A DNA stretch of 64,000 nucleotides. Origin: Gammaproteobacteria bacterium. GTDB taxonomy: Bacteria; Pseudomonadota; Gammaproteobacteria; Pseudomonadales; Pseudohongiellaceae. Position 1 is the first letter of the stretch; each line of letters begins with the position of its first letter. The notes beneath the pieces are model-generated. The model did no database searches. It was not told where the DNA came from and saw only the letters and a program-made list of their open reading frames with translations. A program made the position numbers and the translations under genes. Positions 46,915 to 56,664 of the stretch are shown piece by piece. Where the stretch lies: positions 1 to 64,000 of the forward strand of contig SHZK01000005.1 of NCBI GenBank assembly GCA_009692305.1, in the 5' to 3' direction.

Positions 46915-47760
46915 GTGCAGTTGAGCAGCGCAAATGTGTTTGCAGCGAATCGCATTAATCTTGTAGTCGCCCATTCCGCAGAGGCTAAACCTCTGCGAGC
47001 GATGTTCAATCTGCGCACACAACTGTCAAGTCGACCTTTTCCTGTGTATCAGAATGCTGAGGGCATATGCCTCATAGTCTCTGGTATCGGTAAAGTGTGG
47101 GCAGGTGCGGCGACGGCTTATCTGGCCGGACTGCAAGCATCGCTACCGGCCTGTGCCTGGTTGAACATCGGCATCGCCGGGCACCAACATGCTGCAATCG
47201 GTACCGGGTTGCTCGCGCACAAAATTATCGATGCCGCGAATGGTGACAGTTTTTATCCACCACAGCTGCTGCAAGGATTGCAGACAGCAACCGTAATCAC
47301 TGTTGCTGTACCCGAGAAAAATTATCCTCAGGACGCTGCGTATGACATGGAAGCCGCTGGTTTTTATGCCTGCGCCAGTCGTATCGTGACTACCGAGCTG
47401 GCCCAGGTATTTAAAATTGTTTCTGACAACCCGCGACACACACTGACAAGCTTTGACATTGCACAGGTGCAAGGTCTGATTGAAGGTCAACAGTCTGCAT
47501 TGACACGATTGCTTGGCGATCTGGATGCATTTCTTGGCAGTTATCGCAAGGCATATACCGTATCGCCAGTCTTTGAAGCCTTGTTAACGAGCTACCGATT
47601 CACCGCCACCCAGCGTGTGCAATTGCAACGACTGTGTGAACGATTCCATGCGCTCGGCCTGGACCCCGCACTTTTCAAGATCAGCGATCAGCAATTTTCG
47701 ACCAGCAAGCAATTGTTATTGCAGCTCGAACTGGGACTCGCAGCGCAGGTTGGCTCTTGA
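46915..47760 (+). CDS. MTA/SAH-nucleosidase-like (nucleoside phosphorylase fold) protein
   Basis: 281 residues from GTG 46915 with CAGGA upstream. The N-terminal two-thirds resemble the PNP/MTAN fold: GIGKVWAGAATAYLAG, WLNIGIAGHQHAAIG, ribose/catalytic motifs DMEAAGFYACASR and VSDNPRHTLTSFD, with the conserved Glu and Asp of MTAN enzymes. A 70-residue helical tail is extra. It overlaps the radical-SAM gene by four bases. A likely job is removing 5'-deoxyadenosine or methylthioadenosine made by that partner (inference). Confidence 0.75.
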   Translation: MQLSSANVFAANRINLVVAHSAEAKPLRAMFNLRTQLSSRPFPVYQNAEGICLIVSGIGKVWAGAATAYLAGLQASLPACAWLNIGIAGHQHAAIGTGLLAHKIIDAANGDSFYPPQLLQGLQTATVITVAVPEKNYPQDAAYDMEAAGFYACASRIVTTELAQVFKIVSDNPRHTLTSFDIAQVQGLIEGQQSALTRLLGDLDAFLGSYRKAYTVSPVFEALLTSYRFTATQRVQLQRLCERFHALGLDPALFKISDQQFSTSKQLLLQLELGLAAQVGS

Positions 47761-48749
47761 AGTTTTCAGCAATCTATATCGAAGAGCAGGTCGCCGATTT
47801 GCCACGGGTGCAGGCAATTCTGGCGCGCACTGCGTCGGTACCGGTTATCACTTGTGAGAGATACGGTGAGGTTTTTAATCGAAAGGCACAGAATTTTCGT
47901 TTACAAAAACAGGCTCCGGCGTTAATTCTCGCCAGCAAATTTTCCAATTTTGTGCTGCCGGCGCCACCGGGATATGGATTTAATTCACAACCCAGTTTCT
48001 ATTTTTCTCATATGCTAAATTGCGTCTACGACTGTCGCTATTGCTTCCTGCAAGGCATGTATAGCTCGGCAAATTATGTATTATTTGTGAATTATGAAGA
48101 TTTCGGTGCAGCGCTAGCCAAAAAATTAGCGACTTGTGGTGAACCGACCGTGTTTTATAGCGGTTATGATTGTGACAGCCTCGCGCTGGAGCCCATCAGT
48201 CGCTTCTGTGAATACTATCTGCCGATGTTTGAAAATCAGCCAGATGCGACCCTGGAGATCAGGACGAAAAGCACTCAGATACGCAGTCTGCTGGATCGAG
48301 AGCCGCTTGAGAATGTTGTCATTGCCATGAGTTTTACGCCACACAAGTCGGCGGCCAAATGGGAGCACAAGGTGCCGGTAATCGAGAAGCGGATAGAAGC
48401 ATTGCGCAAGTTGCAACAGGCAGGCTGGCAAGTGGCCCTGCGCTTTGAGCCGCTGCTAGCGGAGCAGGAGTTAACTGTTGAGTATCAGCAATTGTTTGCG
48501 CAAATATTCGGCGTATTGGATAGGGACAACATTCACTCAGTGAGCACCGGTATGTTCAGAATGCCAGCAGACTATTTCAAGAAAATTGTGCGCCTGTATC
48601 CGGATGAGGCGCTGTTTGCCAAGAGCACTGAAGTTAAAGCAGGACAGATAGCCTTGCACAATTCGGCAGAGGCAGACCAAATGCAGATTATTGAAAATGA
48701 GTTGCTGCGCTATATAACATCCGATCGATACTATCATTGCGCGAGCTAA
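47757..48749 (+). CDS. Spore photoproduct lyase-like radical SAM protein
   Basis: 330 residues, TTG start overlapping the previous stop. The radical SAM cluster is C89-x3-C93-x2-C96 (NCVYDCRYCFLQG), and the following VNYEDF...EPTVFYSGYDCDSLALE aligns with SplB. C139 occupies the place of the hydrogen-donor Cys141 of Bacillus SplB. SPL repairs thymine spore photoproduct in endospores, but this organism appears non-sporulating, so the substrate may be another DNA lesion or something else. Confidence 0.85.
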   Translation: MKFSAIYIEEQVADLPRVQAILARTASVPVITCERYGEVFNRKAQNFRLQKQAPALILASKFSNFVLPAPPGYGFNSQPSFYFSHMLNCVYDCRYCFLQGMYSSANYVLFVNYEDFGAALAKKLATCGEPTVFYSGYDCDSLALEPISRFCEYYLPMFENQPDATLEIRTKSTQIRSLLDREPLENVVIAMSFTPHKSAAKWEHKVPVIEKRIEALRKLQQAGWQVALRFEPLLAEQELTVEYQQLFAQIFGVLDRDNIHSVSTGMFRMPADYFKKIVRLYPDEALFAKSTEVKAGQIALHNSAEADQMQIIENELLRYITSDRYYHCAS

Positions 48750-48759
48750 GTGAGGAACC

Positions 48760-49485
48760 ATGGTCATGGTAACAACTGAAAACCCTATGGCAGTTATCTC
48801 CGGCGCTTCGTCGGGTATTGGTCTTGCCATCACCCGAACACTGCTCGATGCAGGTTATGCGGTTACCGGACTGGCGCGCAGCTTTGCCAAATCCGGGCTC
48901 TCTCATCCAAAGTTCAAAGGCATCGAGATCGATTTGGCGAAGCTGGACGCACTGCCAGCCGCACTCGCTCAGATAGAAGAAAATCTCGACTCGCCCATAA
49001 CAGCGCTGATAAATAATGCCGGCATCGGCAAGATGGGATATCTGGAGCAATTGTCCATACGTGATATGCGCCTGGTGATGGACCTGAACTTCATGAGTCA
49101 CGCGATTGTGACGAAGACATTTCTGCCTGGAATGAAACAGCGACAGCGGGGCGATGTGATTTTCCTCGGTTCTGAGGCGGCATTGCAGGGAGCCAGACAA
49201 GGCAGTATTTACTGTGCCAGTAAATTTGCACTGCGTGGATTCGCACAATCTCTGCGCGAAGAGTGCAGCAAGTCACAAGTTCGAGTGACCATGATTAATC
49301 CCGGGGCAGTACGCACCGCCTTTTTTCAGGATTTATCCTTCGAGCCTGGTGCGGCGGCTGCCAACGCCATCGATCCGCTGGATATAGCGACGGCGGTGCT
49401 GACCGTGCTACAGGCACGCCCGGGCACAGTCTTTGATGAAATCAATCTCACACCGCTGCAGCATGTCTGGCAAAAAAAGCCGTAA
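48760..49485 (+). CDS. Short-chain dehydrogenase/reductase
   Basis: 241 residues: SGASSGIG loop, NNAGIGKMG, FLGSEAALQ, catalytic YCASK, and INPGAVRTAFF. The C-terminal end is shorter than FabG-type SDRs and matches the SDR family NADP(H)-dependent oxidoreductases of the YdfG/DltE kind. It starts 11 bases after the SPL-like gene with GAGGAACC and may belong to that operon. Confidence 0.9.
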   Translation: MVMVTTENPMAVISGASSGIGLAITRTLLDAGYAVTGLARSFAKSGLSHPKFKGIEIDLAKLDALPAALAQIEENLDSPITALINNAGIGKMGYLEQLSIRDMRLVMDLNFMSHAIVTKTFLPGMKQRQRGDVIFLGSEAALQGARQGSIYCASKFALRGFAQSLREECSKSQVRVTMINPGAVRTAFFQDLSFEPGAAAANAIDPLDIATAVLTVLQARPGTVFDEINLTPLQHVWQKKP

Positions 49486-49697
49486 TATCAACTGGATGCA
49501 GCTATTTATGCAGTTTGCTGCGACAATTTGTCTCAAATTTGGCTGATCGCAAAATCCTGCCAAAGCTGAGATAATCAGCCGCACTTGCGAAGCATGAGTG
49601 CATTCATCACTGCTTCGTATGCGGAATAAGAGCTGGATGCCGCTATTGAAAAACCCCGCTTAAAACTACAGTCCTCACAGGGACCCAAGGAAATACT

Positions 49698-50075
49698 ATG
49701 AATATGCCCGTACTGCGACTCTTCCTGACAGCATGCATCGCGCTTTGCGCTCAGCTTACCTTTGCCCATACTGCACTGAAGCAGGCCACTCCAGCCGCTG
49801 ACGCGGTCGTCGCTGTGGCTCCGGCGCAGATAGAGCTGGTATTTACCGAATCGGTAAAGCTGGTCAAATTACAGATCATGGCTTCCGATCACGAGATGCC
49901 GTCCAGTTTTGAACCGAATACAACTGCGCAAGCTGCTTTCGCATTCGAAACGCCCGGTATGCACCCTGGCACTTTTACAGTGAATTGGTCAGTAATAGGT
50001 GCTGATGGACACCCAGTTAGTAATTCCTATCGCTTTACTGTAGATCCGGCGGCTGCTGCCAGCGCGTCCAATTAG
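49698..50075 (+). CDS. copC: Copper-binding periplasmic protein CopC
   Basis: 125 residues. The signal peptide ends LCAQLTFA, so the mature protein begins with His (HTALKQATPAAD), the classic CopC Cu(II) N-terminal ligand. The DGHPVSNSYRF motif with the second His is present. The internal Met-rich Cu(I) site is absent. It is followed 61 bases later by copD; together they bind and import copper. Confidence 0.93.
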   Translation: MNMPVLRLFLTACIALCAQLTFAHTALKQATPAADAVVAVAPAQIELVFTESVKLVKLQIMASDHEMPSSFEPNTTAQAAFAFETPGMHPGTFTVNWSVIGADGHPVSNSYRFTVDPAAAASASN

Positions 50076-50136
50076 TCTCGGGACTACTTGGGTAATGTCG
50101 CGCCTTGCCAGTCTCTTGCCAGAGTGAGAATACCTA

Positions 50137-51057
50137 GTGTCGTCTACGTTCTTTCCTGACCTGTGGGAACTGGCAAGTCTGTTGTGCAAAATCTGCCTTT
50201 ATCTGGGTGCCGCCAGTATCGCTGGCGGCAGTCTCTGCCTCTGGCAATTCTCTGACGGCCGTCATCGCACCGTACATCATCACCTTTCTTATATGATGCT
50301 GGGATCCTTTGTGGGATTTCAGGCGGTGCTGGTCGGGTTTTTCATCCAGATAGGACAGGTTAATGGTGCCGGCTTCTCAGGCATGTTTGACTGGGGCATG
50401 GCAGCAATATTGCTGGATACGTCATTGGGTGACGTGACTTTCTATCGGTTAGGCGCGTTTGTGTGGGCCTTGCTCGCGACCTTGTTCTATCTGCGCAAGC
50501 TGAAATTTTCTGCGCAGCCTTTCTCGCAAATGGAATATCGCCGACTACTCCCGGTCTATGCAATTCCATTTCTGGTAATCGCCCTGACGTTTCGGCTTTC
50601 CGGACACGTGTCGGTGCTGGCGCTCCCGGCGCAGGCGCTAATCGTCATGCACTTTATCGCCGTTGCGTTGTGGATTGGTGCCTTGTATCCGCTGCTGGAG
50701 TTCACCAGGTCAACCGACAGTGATGTACTCAAGCTGGGAATGAAACGTTTCGGTGACGCAGCGACTGCTATCGTGTTGGGATTACTGGCATCTGGCGTAT
50801 TGCTCGCATTCCAGTTAATCGGGTCCTGGCGGGAACTGGTAACGACCCCGTATGGAATTGGATTGCTCACCAAACTGGCACTGGTGTTGATGTTGTTGGG
50901 CATCGCCGCAATAAATAAACTCTATCTGGTACCACGCCTCAGTAACCAAGACGGAGCCGCCGCGCTGGGCCGTTCAATTCGTATCGAGATGCTGGTAGCT
51001 ACTCTGGTGCTGGCGGTGACAGCCTATTTCTCTACCGTAATAGGTCCGGTTGAATAA
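50137..51057 (+). CDS. copD: CopD family copper import membrane protein
   Basis: 306 residues from GTG 50137; about eight membrane helices and the CopD signature region (LIVMHFIAVALWIGALYPLL with conserved His and Trp-Gly). Helices near 30-50 and 280-300 close the bundle. It cooperates with CopC to move copper into the cytoplasm or to cuproenzyme assembly. Confidence 0.92.
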   Translation: MSSTFFPDLWELASLLCKICLYLGAASIAGGSLCLWQFSDGRHRTVHHHLSYMMLGSFVGFQAVLVGFFIQIGQVNGAGFSGMFDWGMAAILLDTSLGDVTFYRLGAFVWALLATLFYLRKLKFSAQPFSQMEYRRLLPVYAIPFLVIALTFRLSGHVSVLALPAQALIVMHFIAVALWIGALYPLLEFTRSTDSDVLKLGMKRFGDAATAIVLGLLASGVLLAFQLIGSWRELVTTPYGIGLLTKLALVLMLLGIAAINKLYLVPRLSNQDGAAALGRSIRIEMLVATLVLAVTAYFSTVIGPVE

Positions 51058-51092
51058 TACCTACTACAGCGGCCGGGGCTATCGACTCAGGT

Positions 51093-52118
51093 TCAAGTCA
51101 AGTTCTGGGTTTTTTGCGACTCGGCTGCTGGCTTGGTGTCCGGCAGCAGCCGATGGATTTCCAGCGTTGCAAGATCAAGCATGAGTAATTCTGCAGTTTC
51201 CCGATCATCCGAATAGAGCGCTGCCGTGGTCAGCTTGCCCTGATGCGCGAAGATCAAGCCATAGCCAAGTGGCGACCAGGTCAAGTTGAACAGTTTGCCT
51301 GGGCTCGTATAAACAGCGACTACCGGTGCCGCCAGCGCATCGAGTCTGCCCAGAAATATCGTCGAACCGGCAGTGTCATGCTGAATATAGGCGTATTGTG
51401 CTTGATCATTGGAGACTACCGGCGCTTCGGCGCTTTTCAGCCCATGGGCCATTAATTCTGAGTCGCTGGCTGTGCTGAGGGTCAATTCACCACCAAAGTA
51501 ATTTGGCTGTTGTTCGAGGACTATATCAGAGAGCAAACCAGGATCTGTGCCTATGCCACCACCGAGGCGCGCTGGTTGCAGTCCTATCACGCTGCCCAGC
51601 ACCAGGCTGATGCACAGCGCTGCTATGGCATGCCGCATAGGTAATTGCCAGACCGCATGCCAGCTGCGGAGTGGGCTGGCTTCGGCTGCGGCAACCGCAG
51701 TTATGGGCGAGTACGACTCAATGGCAGGCAGCAGTCGGTAGCCTTTTTTCGGAATGGTCTCGATATAGGCCTGATTTGGTTGATCACTGCTGGTGAGATG
51801 TTTGCGGAGTTCGGACATGGCGCGAGTAAGGGAGTTTTTATTGACGATAACTCTGGGCCACAATTCCTGCACCAGTTCGTCTCGACTCAACACGCGCTCC
51901 GGGTTCGCCGCCAGATAACAGAGCAGGTGCATCAAGCGCGGCTCCAATTGCCGCTGTTGCTGGCCTCGTCTGTTTTGCAGGCGGTTCAGCGCTGGCTGCG
52001 CCTGCCAATCACCTACACAGAAAGGATATTGCAGTGCTGAAGCCGGTTTGTCAGTTGCAGTAGGTTCCGCTGAAATTGACGGCATTGGTTCTGTAGTACT
52101 TAGCATGGTGCGTATCAT
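51093..52118 (-). CDS. Membrane-anchored winged-helix regulator (CadC/ToxR type)
   Basis: 341 residues. An OmpR-type winged helix at about 40-130 (LEPRLMHLLCYLAANPERVL, SRDELVQELWPRVIVNKNSL, IPKKGYRLL) is followed by one membrane helix (HAIAALCISLVLGSVIGL) and a periplasmic sensor domain of 150 residues with no known fold. There is no phosphorylation domain. It is divergent from the protease gene and may regulate it in response to envelope signals (inference). Confidence 0.88.
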   Translation of the reverse strand: MIRTMLSTTEPMPSISAEPTATDKPASALQYPFCVGDWQAQPALNRLQNRRGQQQRQLEPRLMHLLCYLAANPERVLSRDELVQELWPRVIVNKNSLTRAMSELRKHLTSSDQPNQAYIETIPKKGYRLLPAIESYSPITAVAAAEASPLRSWHAVWQLPMRHAIAALCISLVLGSVIGLQPARLGGGIGTDPGLLSDIVLEQQPNYFGGELTLSTASDSELMAHGLKSAEAPVVSNDQAQYAYIQHDTAGSTIFLGRLDALAAPVVAVYTSPGKLFNLTWSPLGYGLIFAHQGKLTTAALYSDDRETAELLMLDLATLEIHRLLPDTKPAAESQKTQNLT

Positions 52119-52439
52119 ATCAGCATGATTCTCGCATAAGGCCTTGTTTATAAAGATTCCCGATCATTCCTTCTCGGATTAGACGCTACCCCGTCCAATT
52201 TGGTTCCATTTTCGCTAATTTTCAAGAGCATCATAAGGTAGCTAATCCGAAATTTTCACCAGTTTATTTTACCTGCAGCTTTTCTGGACATTTTGTTCAT
52301 GGCAACTTCAGGTTATTCAACGCATTACCACCTACATTTCGCTCTAATTCACCTCCGCTCGAGCAGCTACTGGCAGTGAGTAGCGTCAGTTCCGACGAGG
52401 GTGCAGAAACCGAAACACGAATGTCAGGAGGTTGAAATA
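52119..52439. promoter_or_regulatory. Divergent promoter region of the winged-helix regulator and the Do protease
   Basis: 321 bases without a gene. AT-rich stretches at 52140-52160 and 52200-52330 are suitable for promoters in both directions, but I cannot point to a convincing sigma-E or sigma-32 consensus. The protease ribosome binding site is a perfect AGGAGG at 52427-52432. Confidence 0.4.
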
Positions 52440-53846
52440 ATGAACAAACTACGTCTTTACCCTGTGCTTGTTGCCTTGCTTACCTTGTCCTGGACTCTAC
52501 CGGCAGTCGCGGTCAGCCCAGAGGCTCTCAAAAATGGTATTCCTTCATTGGCACCGATGCTGCAACAGGTGACCCCGGCAGTTGTCAGCATCAGGGTTAC
52601 GAAAACTGCCAGCAGTTCGAATGACTTCTCTATTAATGGCCAGCAACTACCGGAAGAGTTGCGGCGCTATTTCGAAAATTTGCCAGGCTTGAATGGCGAT
52701 GCCAATGGTCAGAGTCCCTACGCAAGGGGTGCAGGCTCAGGTGTCATTATTGATGCGGATGCTGGCTATGTAATCACTAACCATCACGTGGTCGACGGTG
52801 CCAGCGAAATCCTGGTTCAGCTGAGTGACAATCGAAACTTTACGGCCAAACTGCTAGGCACTGATGCCAGCACCGATGTCGCCTTGTTAGAGATAGAGGC
52901 GACCGCGCTGGTTGATATCAAATTTGCCGATATCAGCACGGTGCAAGTTGGGGACTATGTGGTGGCGATTGGTAATCCATTTGGCATTGGCCAGACCGCC
53001 ACTGCCGGCATCGTCAGCGCGCTGGGTCGCGCCGGCTTGAACAACGCCAATTATGAAGACTTCATCCAGACCGACGCGGCGATCAATTTGGGTAATTCCG
53101 GCGGCGCACTGATTGATATGGAAGGTCGCTTAATTGGCATGAATACTGCCATTATCAGTGGCAATGGTGGCAGCAACGGTATCGGTTTCGCAGTACCAGG
53201 CGACATGCTGTCGGCCGTCGTCGCCCATCTGCAGCGTGATGGCGAAGTGCGCCGCGGCATGCTGGGAGTCAGCATCGCCGATGTCACGCCGGATGTAATT
53301 GCAGCGCTTAACATAGACGTCGACTTCGGTGCAGTGGTGACCAGTATCGTTCCTGACAGCGCCGCCGAACTTGCTGGTGTGCAGATATCAGATGTTATTG
53401 TCGAGATCGATGGCGAGTCACTCCGTGACAGTCGCGAGCTGCGTAATACTGTGGGACTAAAGCGACAGGGGCAGGAAGTGGAACTCGTGTTGTATCGCGA
53501 AGGCAAGAAGATGACATTGAATGCCCGCATCGGTGGCCCGGAGGGACAGGCTGCGGTCACAGAACGGCAGCCCGCGCTCAGTGCCGCTGAGTTTCGTGGA
53601 GCGCAACTGCAGAACATCACCCCGGATGCAGCTGCGGCGATCGAAGCTGGAGTGCAGATAGTGGCTGTTGCGCCCCAGAGTCCGGCCGCCGTCGCTGGCT
53701 TGCAGGAAGGTGACGTAATTGTCGAGGTCAATCGCAATGCCGTGACCACGACCACAGAATTCAACGCTGCACTGGCCGGGGCAGGTCGCCTCACTGCACT
53801 CACTGTAGTAAGGGATGGTCAGCGCCTGCTGCTGTTCGTATCCTGA
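52440..53846 (+). CDS. Do-family periplasmic serine protease (DegP/DegQ-like)
   Basis: 468 residues from ATG 52440 with AGGAGG upstream; an in-frame ATG at 52401 is discarded. Signal peptide LVALLTLSWTLPAVAV. Catalytic triad visible as H116 (TNHHVV), D146 (STDVALL) and S220 (GNSGGAL). Two PDZ domains follow (GVQISDVIVEIDGESL; AGLQEGDVIVEVNRNAV). The linker before PDZ2 is long and acidic/Ala-rich. It degrades or refolds misfolded envelope proteins. Confidence 0.95.
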   Translation: MNKLRLYPVLVALLTLSWTLPAVAVSPEALKNGIPSLAPMLQQVTPAVVSIRVTKTASSSNDFSINGQQLPEELRRYFENLPGLNGDANGQSPYARGAGSGVIIDADAGYVITNHHVVDGASEILVQLSDNRNFTAKLLGTDASTDVALLEIEATALVDIKFADISTVQVGDYVVAIGNPFGIGQTATAGIVSALGRAGLNNANYEDFIQTDAAINLGNSGGALIDMEGRLIGMNTAIISGNGGSNGIGFAVPGDMLSAVVAHLQRDGEVRRGMLGVSIADVTPDVIAALNIDVDFGAVVTSIVPDSAAELAGVQISDVIVEIDGESLRDSRELRNTVGLKRQGQEVELVLYREGKKMTLNARIGGPEGQAAVTERQPALSAAEFRGAQLQNITPDAAAAIEAGVQIVAVAPQSPAAVAGLQEGDVIVEVNRNAVTTTTEFNAALAGAGRLTALTVVRDGQRLLLFVS

Positions 53847-53908
53847 TCAAAAACTTTGCAGGCCAGCGCAGGAAACGCTAGCCATACACTCAAATGTGCC
53901 CCCACTTG

Positions 53909-53941
53909 GCCGACTCTAGCTACTTGAGTCGGCTTTTTTTT
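53909..53941 (+). terminator. Rho-independent terminator of the Do protease gene
   Basis: A perfect 8-bp stem GCCGACTC / GAGTCGGC with a 9-base loop followed by T8, 63 bases after the stop. Confidence 0.92.
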
Positions 53942-54127
53942 GGCGCAGCCCCATGGCAGCTTGTGTTCCGAGCAGGGAGATACTCCGCGTTTTAGAAACC
54001 TGACAGAGCGGCGTGCTATCATGCTGCACCAGAGCTTGCGCCACTTGCCGCTGCAGTTGTGGGCCATTGTCGATGGCACGATTCTGGATGCCAGCTTAAA
54101 CCGAAATATTCACCGAGAAATCTTTTC

Positions 54128-55294
54128 GTGCCTGATCACCGCCTGCTCAATTCCCGGATTCCGCTCGTCACCCTGCTATGCGTGCTTGGTCTGGTGCGGG
54201 TGCCATTGCTGCACGCAGATGAGCCGCTGCCTGGGCCGTCGGGCAGTTATGACGAGTCAGTGTTGGTTAACTGGTTGCAAAGCCGAACCCTGGAAGACGC
54301 AATTCCCGGTGGCACATTTGCCATTGTGACCCGAGAAGGTGTCACACATTTGCAAACCTTTGGTGTCAAGAGCGTCGATACCCATGCATCGATTACGCAA
54401 GATTCAATTTTCCGGCTCGCTTCCGTGTCCAAGACATTCGCGGGTACGGCGGCTGCAATTCTGGTGGATCAGCACCTGCAAGATTGGAACTCGCCTTTGT
54501 CGGATTTAATTCCTGGGTTGACCATTGGCACTGACAGCTCGTCCCGGACCATTACCTTGAAACAAGTCGTAAGTCATTCCACCGGCTTGATGCCACACTC
54601 CTATTCAAATCTGCTGGATGCTGGTGTGAACTATGACAAGATCAGGGGCCAGTTTGACCAGATACCAACGGTGTGTGCCCCTGGCAAGTGTTATGGATAT
54701 CAAAACGTCGTATTTTCATTAGTGGCTGATGTGGTTGAAGTGAGAACTGGCGCAAGCTACGAAAAGTATATTGAAGAACAATTATTCAAGCCATTGGGAA
54801 TGACGACCGCCAGCATTGGGCTGGAGCCGTATGAGCTAAGTGTTGATGCAACAGTGCCGCATAGCAAGGTGCGCGGCGACTGGCGACCGACCACAACCAA
54901 CGCGGCCTACTACTCGGTAGCACCAGCTTCTGGAGTCAACGCCAGTATCAATGATATGACGCTCTGGGTGCGTGCCAACCTTGGCGCATTTCCAGATGTG
55001 TTGTCACCAGAGCAATTGGCAAACTTGCATGAGCCGATAATTGCAACTCCACATGGCAATTACTTCAATCGCTGGTCTGGAATGGAGAAAGCCTATTACG
55101 CCACAGGCTGGCGTGTATTCGACTATAGAGGATTGCGCGCCATCCATCACGGTGGCGGTGTGCGGGGTTATCGATCGGAAGTGGTATTCGTGCCGGAAAG
55201 AAATATAGGCATGGTATTAATGCTGAACGCCGAATCGAATCTGGCCAATGATGTCGTGCCGGCGTTCCTCGATAGTTTACTGGACTCACACTGA
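54128..55294 (+). CDS. Beta-lactamase-family serine hydrolase
   Basis: 388 residues if started at GTG 54128, which directly precedes a signal peptide (IPLVTLLCVLGLVRVPLLHA); a GTG at 54059 would add 23 residues. Class C beta-lactamase/esterase fold: nucleophile SVSK, the Tyr in YGYQN, and HHGGGVRGY in place of KTG. This profile is typical of serine esterases and D-aminopeptidases (PF00144) rather than true beta-lactamases. Exported; the substrate is unknown. Confidence 0.9.
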   Translation: MPDHRLLNSRIPLVTLLCVLGLVRVPLLHADEPLPGPSGSYDESVLVNWLQSRTLEDAIPGGTFAIVTREGVTHLQTFGVKSVDTHASITQDSIFRLASVSKTFAGTAAAILVDQHLQDWNSPLSDLIPGLTIGTDSSSRTITLKQVVSHSTGLMPHSYSNLLDAGVNYDKIRGQFDQIPTVCAPGKCYGYQNVVFSLVADVVEVRTGASYEKYIEEQLFKPLGMTTASIGLEPYELSVDATVPHSKVRGDWRPTTTNAAYYSVAPASGVNASINDMTLWVRANLGAFPDVLSPEQLANLHEPIIATPHGNYFNRWSGMEKAYYATGWRVFDYRGLRAIHHGGGVRGYRSEVVFVPERNIGMVLMLNAESNLANDVVPAFLDSLLDSH

Positions 55295-55332
55295 CACGTT
55301 CCCACACTCACTCTTTCCGACAGGTAAATATC

Positions 55333-56070
55333 ATGCAATCAGTAATCGACTTGCTGAAATCCCATCGCAGCATTCGCAAATTCAACAATGAGGCTATTGC
55401 CCCGGAGTTGTTGACTGAATTGCTGCTGGCCGGGCAGGGCGCTGCGACTTCCAGCTTTCTGCAGGGAGCGACTATCATCCGCATTACTGCTAAAGACACA
55501 CGCAAAGAGATTGCGAGGCTGGCTGGTAAGCAGACCTATGTGGAGACAGCGGCGGAATTCATTGTGTTTTGTGCGGATTTAAAACGAGCAGGCAACTATT
55601 GTGCTGCCTATAACAAGCCGTTTGCAGGCGACTTTACTGAACATTTTATCATCGCCACAGTCGACGTTGCCCTGATGGCGCAAAGTCTGGTTGCAGCAGC
55701 TGAGTCCGTGGGTCTGGGCATCTGCTATATTGGCGGCATTCGCAACAATCCTCATGAGGTGTCCAAAATACTTGGATTGCCTCGCGGTGTATATCCGGTA
55801 TTCGGGCTTTGCCTCGGATACCCTGACCAGAATCCAGAAGTCAAACCACGGCTGCCCCTGGAAGTTATCGTGAAACAAGAGGTGTATAACGAGGTTGGTG
55901 ACGCGGCCGCGATAGCGCAATACGATGACAGGATACGGGAATATTATCGCAGCCGAACTGGAGGCGGACACGGCGTCAGCTGGAGCGAACAAGTTGCGGA
56001 ATTGCTATCGGAAAAATCGCGGCCACATATGAAGGCGTTTCTAGCTGAGCAGGGATTTACATTCAAATAA
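55333..56070 (+). CDS. NfsA-type NADPH-dependent FMN nitroreductase
   Basis: 245 residues: HRSIRKFNNEAI at the FMN-binding N-terminus, QGAATSSFLQGAT, ADLKRAG, GLGICYIGGIRNNP and FGLCLGYPDQNP match the NfsA/FRP family. Such enzymes reduce nitroaromatics, quinones or flavins. The C-terminal SWSEQVAELLSEKSRPHM is the family end. It is convergent with the CopC-fold gene at 56099. Confidence 0.93.
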   Translation: MQSVIDLLKSHRSIRKFNNEAIAPELLTELLLAGQGAATSSFLQGATIIRITAKDTRKEIARLAGKQTYVETAAEFIVFCADLKRAGNYCAAYNKPFAGDFTEHFIIATVDVALMAQSLVAAAESVGLGICYIGGIRNNPHEVSKILGLPRGVYPVFGLCLGYPDQNPEVKPRLPLEVIVKQEVYNEVGDAAAIAQYDDRIREYYRSRTGGGHGVSWSEQVAELLSEKSRPHMKAFLAEQGFTFK

Positions 56071-56098
56071 CTGGTGTAGCAGCAAGGAAAAGGCCCTG

Positions 56099-56587
56099 CT
56101 ATTCAGGCTGAGCGGCAGTACCAATCCGGTAAGATCCGGTATCGGGCAAATTTTCCTTCAGGGTACTGACTCGTGAAGCGAGCACTTCAGATGGTGGAAT
56201 GGCGCCGGGACCAAACGAGAATTTGAACTCGCCATTCACGAGGCGCTTGCTTGCATCTGTCACACTCCAGCGCGCCAGATAAAACTCTGAAGGTGGTAGT
56301 GCTTCCGGCAGCGGGTACACGAAGCTGTGGCTCATGCGATTGGGGTCATATTGAAAATCAATGTTGATCCACTCATCAGTGGCGTTGTATAGCGCCAGTT
56401 TCAGCAACACCACATCCACTCGAAAGCTCATCGTGATCATCTGCGGAGCATCGCGCAATACGGCGTCATCTTGAGGAAAGGTGACTCCAGGCGTAAGCGT
56501 ACCGTGACCGTGTTGGGCGCTAGCGGTAACGGAACCCAGCAGGCTCAATAATATTAAAGTGACAGATGCGATGTGATTGACGCGCAT
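56099..56587 (-). CDS. CopC-fold exported protein lacking the copper histidine
   Basis: 162 residues. The signal peptide ends VTASAQ, followed by HGHGTLTPG, then a CopC-like beta sandwich (LRDAPQMITMSFRVDVVLLK; FYLARWSVTDASKRLVNGEF). The DGHP copper motif of true CopC is replaced by TDASK, so the classical site is lost, although the mature N-terminus has an HGH. It shares the rare FSFGPGA/IPPS end with the protein at 57598. Role unknown. Confidence 0.75.
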   Translation of the reverse strand: MRVNHIASVTLILLSLLGSVTASAQHGHGTLTPGVTFPQDDAVLRDAPQMITMSFRVDVVLLKLALYNATDEWINIDFQYDPNRMSHSFVYPLPEALPPSEFYLARWSVTDASKRLVNGEFKFSFGPGAIPPSEVLASRVSTLKENLPDTGSYRIGTAAQPE

Positions 56588-56664
56588 AACCCTTGCTTCA
56601 GTTTTACTATATTGCGGACACTAACGGCAGTTTACCAAAACACTCGCGTAGAGTCTGCGTCGGC

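Noticed and set aside
53051-53803. 250-codon minus-strand frame antisense to the Do protease
   Set aside because: Ser/Thr/Pro-rich composition typical of an antisense shadow; the plus-strand protease is complete.
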